Assembly: GCA_028716845.1 (NCBI GenBank)
Contig: JAQUPF010000009.1
Location: forward strand, 43,540-107,539
Direction: 5' to 3'
Source of the DNA: a bacterium
GTDB taxonomy: Bacteria; Auribacterota; Tritonobacteria; UBA1439
Length of the DNA: 64,000 nucleotides
Each line of letters starts with the position of its first letter. Within the stretch, counting starts at the first letter, position 1. Below, piece by piece: positions 34,637 to 42,096 of the stretch. The position numbers and the translations under genes are program-made. A model generated the notes under the pieces. That model had not been told where the DNA came from. It worked only from the letters and a program-made list of their open reading frames with translations, and made no database searches.

Positions 34637-34871
34637 CAAGGAACCAATCCACCGCGGATTTTCACGGATGATTACGGATTTCCACTGATACGATTGAAGT
34701 CGGATCCGTGAGTATCCGTACGAATCCGTACGCATCCGTGGCTCGGGGTTCATTGTTCCCGCCGCGGATGCACGCGGATTGAGACCAGCCACAGGGATCA
34801 CCGAGACCACGGAGCGATGACCGGACCCCTCATTCTCCGAGTCCTCTGCGGCCTCTGTGGCAAAGAAGCTC
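34637..34871. repeat. Composite family A + B repeat between upp and ino1
   Basis: Left terminus GGAACCAATCCACCGCGGATT, several ATCCGTA units, then CCGCGGATGCACGCGGATT and a family B unit (GCCACAGGGATCACCGAGAC ... GGCCTCTGTGGC). It occupies most of the 424-bp gap between divergent genes; the remainder holds the two promoters. Confidence 0.88.
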
Positions 34872-34903
34872 CCCTCGCGGAAACGGGGGGATGGTGAAAG
34901 CTG

Positions 34904-34932
34904 TTGCGCCGCATCCGGCGCCCGTGTATACT
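34904..34932 (+). promoter_or_regulatory. Sigma-70-type promoter for ino1
   Basis: TTGCGC (34904-34909) - 17 bp - TATACT (34927-34932), 33 bp beyond the repeat. Confidence 0.85.
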
Positions 34933-34945
34933 GTTGCGTTTCGTG

Positions 34946-34954
34946 AAGGGAGGT
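34946..34954 (+). promoter_or_regulatory. Ribosome binding site that decides the ino1 start
   Basis: AAGGGAGGT ends 7 nt before TTG at 34962. The alternative GTG at 34953 lies inside this site and cannot be used with it. Confidence 0.75.
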
Positions 34955-34961
34955 GCCGCTC

Positions 34962-36068
34962 TTGGGACGCGCCATTCGGATCGCCATCGCGGGCGTCGGC
35001 AACTGCGCGAGCTCACTCATCCAGGGGATCGAGTACTACCGCCGGAGCGGCGGGAAGGGGCCCGACGGATCGCTGGGGCTCATGCACTGGGACATCCTCG
35101 GCTACACCCCGGCGGACATCAAGGTGGTCGCGGCGTTCGACATCGACCGGCGGAAGGTCGGCAGGCCGCTCCACGAGGCGGTCTTCGCGAAGCCGAACTG
35201 CACCGCGGCCTTCCTCCCGGACATTCCCCCGAGCGACGTGATCGTCCGGCCGGGGCCGCTCCCCGACGGCATCCCCGTCTCCATGGTGGACTACGACGAG
35301 GAGAAGGTGTTCCTCCCCTGCGACGAGCCGCCGTGCGACGTCGAGCGGGTCCTCTCGGAGAGCGGCGCGGAGATCCTCCTCAACTACCTCCCGGTCGGCT
35401 CGCAGAAGGGGACGGAGTTCTACGCGAACTGCTGCCTCGCCGCCGGCGTGAGCCTCATCAACTGCATGCCGGTCTTCATCGTCTCCGACCCCGGCTGGGC
35501 GGGCCGGTTCGCCGCCCGCGGCATCCCCGTGGTCGGGGACGACATCAAGGCCCAGGTCGGAGCGACGATCGTGCACCGGACGCTCGCCCGGCTCTTCGAC
35601 GACCGCGGGGTGCGGCTCGACCGGACCTACCAGCTCAACACCGGCGGCAACACCGACTTCCTCAACATGCTCGACCACGACCGGCTCGCATCCAAGCGGA
35701 TCTCCAAGACCGAGGCCGTGCAGTCGCAGCTGCGCACCCCGCTCGATCCCGACAACATCCACATCGGCCCCTCGGATTACGTCCCGTGGCAGAAGGACAA
35801 CAAGGTCTGCTTCCTCCGGATGGAGGGGCGGGGGTTCGGCGGGATCCCGCTGAACATCGAGCTCCGCCTGTCGGTGGAGGACTCGCCGAACAGCGGCGGC
35901 GTCGCCATCGACGCGATCCGCTACTGCAGGATCGCGCGGGAGAATGGGATCGCCGGGCCGCTGGAGGCGGTCAGCGCCTACACCATGAAGCACCCGCCCC
36001 GGCAGATGCCCGACACCGAGGCGCGGAACCTCATCCGGGATCTCCTCGCCGAGGGCCGGACCGGCTGA
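34962..36068 (+). CDS. ino1: Inositol-3-phosphate synthase
   Basis: 368 residues. AIAGVGNCASSLIQG is the NAD-binding loop; DVIVRPGP, LLNYLPVGSQKGTEFYA, NCMPVFI, GDDIKAQVGATIVHRTLA and LNTGGNTDFLNML are the conserved active-site segments of the actinobacterial/archaeal Ino1 type. It converts glucose-6-phosphate to inositol-3-phosphate. TTG at 34962 is chosen as start from the ribosome site; a GTG three codons upstream is excluded by it. With the CDP-alcohol phosphotransferase 4 kb away it can supply an inositol phospholipid head group. Confidence 0.93.
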   Translation: MGRAIRIAIAGVGNCASSLIQGIEYYRRSGGKGPDGSLGLMHWDILGYTPADIKVVAAFDIDRRKVGRPLHEAVFAKPNCTAAFLPDIPPSDVIVRPGPLPDGIPVSMVDYDEEKVFLPCDEPPCDVERVLSESGAEILLNYLPVGSQKGTEFYANCCLAAGVSLINCMPVFIVSDPGWAGRFAARGIPVVGDDIKAQVGATIVHRTLARLFDDRGVRLDRTYQLNTGGNTDFLNMLDHDRLASKRISKTEAVQSQLRTPLDPDNIHIGPSDYVPWQKDNKVCFLRMEGRGFGGIPLNIELRLSVEDSPNSGGVAIDAIRYCRIARENGIAGPLEAVSAYTMKHPPRQMPDTEARNLIRDLLAEGRTG

Positions 36069-36429
36069 TTCCCGCCGCCCGCCGCACCGCGGCGGCGATC
36101 GCCGCCGCGTCCGCCTCGTCCTTGCCGATGTACGCCAGCGCCCCGAGCCGCCCGGCGCCGGCGCGGAGGGCGTCGTCCGCGGAGCCGGCGAGGACCACGA
36201 CCGGCACGGCGGGGGCGCTCCGCCGCAGCGCCTCGAGCGACTCGAGGCCCCAGCTGTCGGGAAGGGTGAGATCGAGGAGCACCGCGTCGATGCCGCCGCG
36301 GCCGAGCCGCCCGAGCGCCGCCGAGAGGCGGTCGGCCCATTCGCATTCGAACTCCCCTCCCGCCTCGGCGAGGAGCTCCCGGACGAGCCTCGCCTGGAGG
36401 GGGCTGTCCTCCACGATGAGGACGCGCAC
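36031..36429 (-). CDS. Single-domain response regulator
   Basis: 132-residue receiver domain with acidic pocket VEDSP, phosphoacceptor in VLLDLTLPDSWG, switch Ser in VVLAGS and Lys in AYIGKDEAD. No output domain. GTG at 36429 follows GGAGGAGG with good spacing; an upstream GTG at 36450 overlapping the preceding stop (GTGA) is the alternative and adds seven residues. Its 3' end overlaps the convergent ino1 by 38 bp. It is the last of a kinase-regulator-regulator operon. Confidence 0.87.
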   Translation of the reverse strand: MRVLIVEDSPLQARLVRELLAEAGGEFECEWADRLSAALGRLGRGGIDAVLLDLTLPDSWGLESLEALRRSAPAVPVVVLAGSADDALRAGAGRLGALAYIGKDEADAAAIAAAVRRAAGISRSGPRRGDPG

Positions 36430-36446
36430 CGTTCCTCCTCCCGCCG

Positions 36447-36896
36447 TCACGGCGCGCCCCTCCCGCCGGGGCCGGGCAGCGCGGCGACCGTGAGCCAGAA
36501 CGAGAGGATGCCGCCCGCCACGCCGAGGAACTCCCGCAGGTCGAACGGCTTGGTGACGCACATGTTCGCCCCCAGGTCGTAGGCCCTCGCGAGGTCCTCC
36601 TCCCTGTCCGATCCCGTCAGGACCACGACCGGGATCCGCCGCAGCGCCTCGTTCCGCTTCATCTCCGCGAGGACCTCGAAACCGTTCTTCCCGGGGAGGC
36701 TGAGGTCGAGGATGACGAGGTCCGGCGGGCGCACGCACGCGCCGGGCCGGAGGAGCGCCGTCGCCTCGTCGCCGCTCCGCGCGACGCGGAGCCGGTGCCG
36801 GATCCCGCTCTCGCGGGCCGCCTCCGCGACGAGGCGGACGTCGCCGGGGTTGTCCTCGACGAGGAGGATGTCCGCCTCCCGCGCCGCGGCGGTCAC
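36447..36896 (-). CDS. Rcp1-type response regulator
   Basis: 149-residue single receiver domain. LLVEDNPGDVRLVAEAA is the Rcp1-type opening, LVILDLSLPGKNGFEVL has the phosphoacceptor Asp, then VVVLTGSDREEDLARAY and VTKPFDLREF. Proteins of this branch usually partner hybrid PAS/GAF kinases. GTG at 36896 overlaps the kinase stop by four bases. Output is presumably by protein-protein contact or a phosphorelay to the next regulator. Confidence 0.88.
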   Translation of the reverse strand: MTAAAREADILLVEDNPGDVRLVAEAARESGIRHRLRVARSGDEATALLRPGACVRPPDLVILDLSLPGKNGFEVLAEMKRNEALRRIPVVVLTGSDREEDLARAYDLGANMCVTKPFDLREFLGVAGGILSFWLTVAALPGPGGRGAP

Positions 36897-39800
36897 CGGC
36901 GGCCTCCCGCGCGGCCGCCGCCCGCACCCGTCCCGGCGGGCAGGGTGAAGCGGAACGTCGCGCCGCGGCCGGGCTCCGACTCGACCCATATCCGGCCGCC
37001 GTGCCGCTCCACGATCTTCCTGCAGAGCGCGAGGCCGATGCCCGTCCCCGGATACTCGCCCCGCCCGTGGAGGCGCTGGAAGACGGCGAAGATCCGCTCG
37101 GCGTATTTCGGGTCGATGCCGATGCCGTTGTCCGCGACCGAGACCACCCACTCCCTCCCCTTCCTCGAGGCGGACACGTGCACCGCCGGCGGGTCCTCGC
37201 CCCTGAACCGGATGGCGTTCGCGATGAGGTTCTGGAGGAGCTGGACGAGCTGCTTCCGGTCGGCGCGCACCGTCGGCAGCCGATCGCGGGTGACCGAGGC
37301 GCCGCTCTCCCGGAGGGCGACCTGCAGATTCCCGAGCGCCTCGTCGAGCGCCTCCCCCACCGGCGTCGGCTCGAACGGCCGCTCGCTCGTCCCCACGCGG
37401 GAATACTCGAGGATGTCGTCGATGAGTGTCTTCATCCTCGTCGCCCCGTCGACGGCGAAGTCGATGAACTCGGCGGCGGCGCCGTCGAGCCGCTCCGCGT
37501 AGCGGCGCTCGAGCAGCCGGAGATAGCTCGCCACCATCCGGAGCGGTTCCTGGAGGTCGTGCGACGCGAGATAGGCGAACTGCTCGAGATCCTCGTTCGA
37601 GCGCTTGAGGTTCTCCGCCGTCCGCCGGAGCGCCTCCTCCGCCCGCACGCGCGCCTCCTCGATCTCGATCCCGTGGAGGGCGAAGCCGATGTCCCGCGCG
37701 ACCTCGCTGAACAGATTGCACTCCTCCTCGTCCGCGGCGGGGTCCGGGGCGGCGGCGACCGACATCACGCCGTAGACCCGCCCGCCGGTCTCGATCCGGA
37801 CGGCCATCGCTCCTCCCTCGTGGCACGGCGCGGCGAGCGGGCAGTCGAGGCAGCCGAGCGGCGGCACCTCCACCTGCACCGCCGCCGTCTCGATCGCCCG
37901 CCGGGCGCAGGGCGGCAGGTCGCCCGCCTCCAGCCGCCGGGCGAGCGCCGCGAACCCCTCCCCGATCCCGGACTCCGCCGCCGCTCTGACCCGCCCCCGC
38001 TCGTCGAAGAGGGCGATCCAGGCGTTCCGGTACCCGCGGTGCCGGACGAGGTTGTCGCACGCCCCCCTGATGAGGCGGAGCGGGTCCCGCTCCCGCGTGA
38101 CGAGGAGATCGACCGCCCGGATGGCCCGGAGCACCGTCGTGAGGTGCTCGAGGCGTTCGGCGGCCCTCTTCCGCTCCGTGATGTCCCGGGCGATGCCGGT
38201 CGTCCCGATGACGCGGCCCCGGTCGTCGAGGATCGGCGTCTTGATGGTCTCGATCCAGGTCTCCCTCCCCGCGGCGTCCACGAGCGGCTCCTCGACGCGC
38301 TTCCGCCGGCCGGACCGCCTCACCTCCGCGTCGTCCGCGCGGTACCGCTCCGCGAGCGCGCGCGGCCAGACGTCGAAGTCCGTCTTGCCGACCATCTCCT
38401 CCGGGGACAGGCCGCAGGCGCGGCCGAACGGCTCGTTGACCGCGATGAACCTGCTCTCGGTGTCCTTGAGCCAGGCGATGTCCGGGATGTTGTCGAGGAT
38501 GGCCTTCTGCCGCCGCTCGGTCTCCCGCAGGGCCTGCTCCATCCGCTTCCGCTCGGTGATGTCCTCGAAGATGACCGCGAACTGCCTGTGCCGCGGGCTG
38601 TAGGCGGCGAGCGAGTACCACCTCCCGAGGTGCTCCGAGAAGCGCTCGACGCTCGCCGTCTCACCGGTCAGCGCCACGCGCCCGTACAGGTCGAGCCAGT
38701 CGATGCTGTCCCGGGCGAGGCCGGGCATCACCTCGGAGGCCCGCCGCCCGACGGTCGTCTCGCGCCTGAGGCCGGTCAGCCGCTCGAAGACGTCGTTCAT
38801 CTCGAGGAAGATGAAATCCACGGGCTCCCCCCGATCGTCCACCACGATCTCATGGTAGGCGAAGCCCGCGAACATGTTCTCGAAGAGCAGGCGGTAGTTC
38901 TTCTCGCTGCCCTCGAGCCTGAGCCGGGACTGCTCGAGCGCGACGAGCATCCCGTTGAACGAGCCGGCGAGCCGGGCGATCTCGTCGCTCCCCCGGAGCA
39001 CCACGCGCGCCGACAGATCGCCGGTGCCGGCGATCCTGTTCATCCGCGCGCTCAGCCGGCGGAGCCTGCGCAGGACGGTCCGCTCCACGGCGAGCGCCAT
39101 GACCGCGCCGAAGGCGAGGCCCGCGGCGAGGAGCGCCCCGATGAAGTAGAGGACCGCCGTCCTCCCCTGGGCGTAGAGCTCGGTGGGCTGGTCCACGCGG
39201 AGGACGAGGGCGGGGGCGCCGTCGATGTCCCGCAGGGGGAAGGAGGCGGCGATCATTCCACCCCCGACGAGCACCGCCGGCTCGTCGACGCCGGCATCGC
39301 CCTCCCGGATCGATTCGGGCGGGACCGCGGCGACCGATGCCTGGGCGAGCGCCGCGATCTCCTCGACCTTCCGCTCGTCGAGCCCGCGCGCCGCCACGAG
39401 GGCGCCGCGGATCGGCCCCTTCCCCTCGCCGGTGAGGATGGGGCGGGAGGCGATGAGGATCGTTTGCCCGCCGACGGTGGCGATCCCCGCCGTCCCGCCG
39501 CGGAGGTCGTCGTGCCGGGCGAGGCCCGGGCGGGCGAGCACGTACTCCCGCATGCCGTCGGGGAGGGGGGCCATCGTCCCCTCCGCGCGGTCGAAGCCGG
39601 TCTCGAAGACGATCCGGCCCTCCGCGTTGATGAAGAGGAGGGCGTCGAGATTGAGGGCGCCGAGTGTCGTGTCGTTGAGGTTGTGCCGGATGAACGTCTC
39701 GTTCCGGTCGGCGACGAACCGCCACGCCTCGTCCCACCAGGCCCAGTCCCGGGTGATGTAGTCGAGCGCCTCGACCTCCCGCTCGACGATGCCCCTGACC

Positions 39801-39943
39801 CTGGCGACGTTCCTGAGGAGCCGCTGCTCCTCGAGGATGAAGAAGCTGGGGAGGAGGATGAACCGGGATGCCGCGAGGATGATGGCGGTCGAGCCGCCGA
39901 GGGCGGCGAAGAAGATGAGGAACGTTTTCGAGCGGATGGTCAC
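36893..39943 (-). CDS. CHASE4-HAMP-PAS-PAS-GAF sensor histidine kinase
   Basis: 1016 residues. TM1 near residue 15, an extracytoplasmic CHASE4 domain (DYITRDWAWWDEAWRFV), TM2 near 275 and HAMP (RLSARMNRIAGTGDLSARV) are followed by two PAS domains, each ending in DITERKR, a GAF domain with a cluster of four Cys (CARRA...CLDCPLAAPC), H-box LASHDLQEPLRMV and HATPase (NLIANAI, DNGIGIDPKY, GTGIGLALCRKI). An ATG at 39979 abuts the promoter -10 box, so it would not be transcribed; GTG at 39943 is the likely start. The signal is unknown. It is encoded with two receivers. Confidence 0.92.
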   Translation of the reverse strand: MTIRSKTFLIFFAALGGSTAIILAASRFILLPSFFILEEQRLLRNVARVRGIVEREVEALDYITRDWAWWDEAWRFVADRNETFIRHNLNDTTLGALNLDALLFINAEGRIVFETGFDRAEGTMAPLPDGMREYVLARPGLARHDDLRGGTAGIATVGGQTILIASRPILTGEGKGPIRGALVAARGLDERKVEEIAALAQASVAAVPPESIREGDAGVDEPAVLVGGGMIAASFPLRDIDGAPALVLRVDQPTELYAQGRTAVLYFIGALLAAGLAFGAVMALAVERTVLRRLRRLSARMNRIAGTGDLSARVVLRGSDEIARLAGSFNGMLVALEQSRLRLEGSEKNYRLLFENMFAGFAYHEIVVDDRGEPVDFIFLEMNDVFERLTGLRRETTVGRRASEVMPGLARDSIDWLDLYGRVALTGETASVERFSEHLGRWYSLAAYSPRHRQFAVIFEDITERKRMEQALRETERRQKAILDNIPDIAWLKDTESRFIAVNEPFGRACGLSPEEMVGKTDFDVWPRALAERYRADDAEVRRSGRRKRVEEPLVDAAGRETWIETIKTPILDDRGRVIGTTGIARDITERKRAAERLEHLTTVLRAIRAVDLLVTRERDPLRLIRGACDNLVRHRGYRNAWIALFDERGRVRAAAESGIGEGFAALARRLEAGDLPPCARRAIETAAVQVEVPPLGCLDCPLAAPCHEGGAMAVRIETGGRVYGVMSVAAAPDPAADEEECNLFSEVARDIGFALHGIEIEEARVRAEEALRRTAENLKRSNEDLEQFAYLASHDLQEPLRMVASYLRLLERRYAERLDGAAAEFIDFAVDGATRMKTLIDDILEYSRVGTSERPFEPTPVGEALDEALGNLQVALRESGASVTRDRLPTVRADRKQLVQLLQNLIANAIRFRGEDPPAVHVSASRKGREWVVSVADNGIGIDPKYAERIFAVFQRLHGRGEYPGTGIGLALCRKIVERHGGRIWVESEPGRGATFRFTLPAGTGAGGGRAGGRR

Positions 39944-39979
39944 GGGGGCCCTGCCGCTTTCGCCCGACCGGCTGCCCAT

Positions 39980-40008
39980 AGTATAGCGCCCCGCGGCCTG
40001 CGAATCAA
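39980..40008 (-). promoter_or_regulatory. Sigma-70-type promoter for the sensor kinase operon
   Basis: TTGATT (40003-40008) - 17 bp - TATACT (39980-39985). The -35 is formed by the edge of the adjacent repeat. Confidence 0.82.
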
Positions 40009-40117
40009 TCCGCGTTCATCCGCGTGCATCCGCGGCAATAACTCTGCTTCTTTTCACTTTGAACTTTGAACGTTCAACTTTTAACTGTAGTTGTCATCCG
40101 TGGCGGGCTTTCTTCCT
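40003..40117. repeat. Family A repeat, right half only
   Basis: AATCAATCCGCGTTCATCC and GCGTGCATCCGCGGC, then the TTTGAACTTTGAACGTTCAAC and AACTGTAGTTG arm, then CATCCGTGGCGGGCTTTCTTCC. The left arms are absent. It lies between two divergent promoters. Confidence 0.85.
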
Positions 40118-40133
40118 GGGGCGGCGGGGGCGG

Positions 40134-40162
40134 TTGCGGATCGGGCCGGCGCCCGCTACAAT
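40134..40162 (+). promoter_or_regulatory. Sigma-70-type promoter, near-leaderless, for the CDP-alcohol phosphotransferase
   Basis: TTGCGG (40134-40139) - 17 bp - TACAAT (40157-40162). The ATG at 40172 is only about 3 nt after the predicted start of transcription. Confidence 0.82.
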
Positions 40163-40171
40163 GGTCCCGCC

Positions 40172-40885
40172 ATGCGCACGTACACCGGGACCGTCCGGCG
40201 CGCCGTCAACGCCTTCAAGGCGGTCCTCGTCGAGGGCCTCGTGCGGACGGGGGCGACGCCCGACCTGATCACCTTCGCGGGATTCCTCTTCGCCTGCGGC
40301 GGCGGGCTCGCCTTCGCGGCGGGACGCTTCCCCCTCGGCGGGCTCATGATCCTGCTCGCGGGGGCGTGCGACGTCCTCGACGGCGCCGTGGCGCAGCGGA
40401 GCGGGCGCGGCACCCCGTTCGGCGCCTTCTTCGACTCCTGCCTCGACCGTTATTCGGACATCGTCCTGCTCGGCGGCGTGGCCCTCCACTACGCCGCGCG
40501 CGGCCCGCGCAGGAACGTGGCCCTCGCGCTCCTCGCCATCGCCGGCTCCACGCTCGTGAGCTACGCGCGGGCGCGGGCGGAGGCGCTCGGCATCTCCTGC
40601 AAGGTGGGGTTCTGGGAGCGCGCGGAGCGGACGTTCATGATCATGCTGGGGGGGTTCTTCTGGCGGATGCCGGGCGTCCTCTGGGAGCTCGCCATCCTCG
40701 CCAACATCACCGCCGCCCACAGGATCTACCACGTCTGGCGCCGGGTCAGGCGGCCGTCATGGGACCTGCCGTACGTCCCCGTCCTGAGCGACATCCTCTT
40801 CTGGGAGCACCCGCGCTACACCTGGCAGTACGACGTCTACGTGGGGCTGGGGATCGCGCTGCCGCTCCTCCTCCCCATCCGGTAG
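40172..40885 (+). CDS. CDP-alcohol phosphatidyltransferase (phosphatidylinositol-phosphate synthase-like)
   Basis: 237-residue membrane enzyme. CDVLDGAVAQR then, after a gap, GAFFDSCLDRYSD form the full CDP-alcohol phosphotransferase motif (DxxDGxxAR-x8-GxxxDxxxD, with Gln before Arg). About six hydrophobic segments. It moves a phospholipid-CDP onto an alcohol. Proximity to ino1 suggests inositol phosphate as the acceptor, but glycerol phosphate or archaetidyl-type substrates are not excluded. ATG at 40172 is the first start after the promoter; the longer frame begins in the repeat. Confidence 0.85.
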   Translation: MRTYTGTVRRAVNAFKAVLVEGLVRTGATPDLITFAGFLFACGGGLAFAAGRFPLGGLMILLAGACDVLDGAVAQRSGRGTPFGAFFDSCLDRYSDIVLLGGVALHYAARGPRRNVALALLAIAGSTLVSYARARAEALGISCKVGFWERAERTFMIMLGGFFWRMPGVLWELAILANITAAHRIYHVWRRVRRPSWDLPYVPVLSDILFWEHPRYTWQYDVYVGLGIALPLLLPIR

Positions 40886-40898
40886 CAGGTTTCCATTG

Positions 40899-41043
40899 AT
40901 GAGCCACAGAGCGCACAGAGGATTCAGAAAAGAACCACGGCCCGACGTAAATGGCAAGAAGTGGGAGGGGACAGGAACGTTCCTGCATCGGGCTCCTGGC
41001 CATGGGCTGTTTTTCGGCCTCTGCGATCTCCGTGGCGGGAGGC
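40899..41043. repeat. Degenerate family B repeat between convergent genes
   Basis: GAGCCACAGAGCGCACAGAGG at the left and GGCCTCTGCGATCTCCGTGGC at the right, with a partial AAAGAACCACGG family A terminus inside. No gene is seen. Confidence 0.7.
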
Positions 41044-41064
41044 CTCGGGCGACCGGCGCGCCGC

Positions 41065-42096
41065 TCAGCGCGCGCGGTTCGCGGCCCGCTCGGTGCGGGA
41101 CCAGGTCGAGAGGATGACCGGCAGCGCCTTCGCGAGGCCGCGCGGGTCGAAGAGCGCCTCGATCTCGCCGCGGCAGTTGTACCAGCAGGCGCGGCAGGTG
41201 TTCGCGCGCCAGGCGGCGCGCAGCTTCCGGAGGAGCGCCGCGGGGGCGTCCGACAGGACGCTCCCGATCGGATGGTCGAGGTCCTCCACGCACTTGGCGA
41301 CCCGCCCGAAGTTGTCGACGTTGAAGAACCCCCTCCCCGCCTTGCAGGCGGGCACGCCGCCGTTGAGCGCCGCGTCGAAGCGCTCGAGGAAGTAGGGGTT
41401 CGAGATGAAGTTGGGGTGCCGTCGCCGGAGCGCGAGCAGGTGGGCGGAGACCGACCGGTCGGGGAGGAACCGCCCCTCCCCCCCCTTCAGGCTGCAGTAC
41501 GGCTGCACCATGAAGTAGGCCCCGTGGCGCGCGGCGAGCCGGATGAGCGGCTCCATCTCGTCCAGGTTGTCGTTCTTGAGGACCGCCATCAGGTTCACCC
41601 GCTGGAACCGGCCGCACCGCTCCTCCGAGAGGACGCGGAGGGCGTCGACGGCCCGCCGGTAGGCGCCCTCGACGCCCCGGCTCTCGTCGTGCCGCTCCTC
41701 GCTCGCGTAGTCGATCGAGACGCTCGCCCCCCAGAGCCCCGCCCGGAAGGCGCGGCGGGCGAACTCCCTCGTCACGAACCAGCCGTTCGTCGTCAGGAGC
41801 GGCATGTGGTACCGGGCCATGATCTCGATGATCTCGGGGAGGTCGGGCCGCATGAACGGCTCGCCGCCGCCGATGGAGACCATGAACGAGCTCATCCCGA
41901 AGAGGGTCCGGCAGCCGGCCTCGATCTCGCGGAGGCCGAGCTCGTCCGCGGGCTTGATCCGGCATTTCCAGTAGTCGCAGAAGTTGCAGGAGAAGTTGCA
42001 CCGGTAGGTGACCTGCCAGGTGCACCAGACGGGCCTCCCCGCGAAGAAGCGGGAGAAGATCTTGTACTTCTTGTAGAGGGCCGGGTACGGTTTCAC
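41065..42096 (-). CDS. Radical SAM protein with SPASM-like C-terminus
   Basis: 343 residues. YRCNFSCNFCDYW gives the CxxxCxxC cluster at Cys33/37/40, followed by SIGGGEPFMRPDL and TTNGW. The C-terminus has several further Cys (CKAGRGFFNVDNFGRVAKC, TCRACWYNC), resembling a SPASM/twitch auxiliary-cluster region. The start is GTG at 42096, overlapping the Tes-like stop as GTGA, so the two radical SAM proteins are translated together. A role in the same lipid or cofactor modification is inferred; the substrate is unknown. Confidence 0.87.
   Translation of the reverse strand: MKPYPALYKKYKIFSRFFAGRPVWCTWQVTYRCNFSCNFCDYWKCRIKPADELGLREIEAGCRTLFGMSSFMVSIGGGEPFMRPDLPEIIEIMARYHMPLLTTNGWFVTREFARRAFRAGLWGASVSIDYASEERHDESRGVEGAYRRAVDALRVLSEERCGRFQRVNLMAVLKNDNLDEMEPLIRLAARHGAYFMVQPYCSLKGGEGRFLPDRSVSAHLLALRRRHPNFISNPYFLERFDAALNGGVPACKAGRGFFNVDNFGRVAKCVEDLDHPIGSVLSDAPAALLRKLRAAWRANTCRACWYNCRGEIEALFDPRGLAKALPVILSTWSRTERAANRAR

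Noticed and set aside
39944..39979. Start of the sensor kinase at the ATG at 39979
   Set aside because: It directly abuts the TATACT -10 box, so it would be upstream of the transcript start; the GTG at 39943 fits.
37001..40069. Very long open frame on the plus strand opposite the sensor kinase, and similar long frames at 29603-32605, 60133-62328, 43957-44868 and 59075-60231/62236-62719
   Set aside because: They lie antisense to, or out of frame with, genes with clear domains; products are Arg/Pro/Ala-rich with no motif. High GC makes stops rare in these frames.
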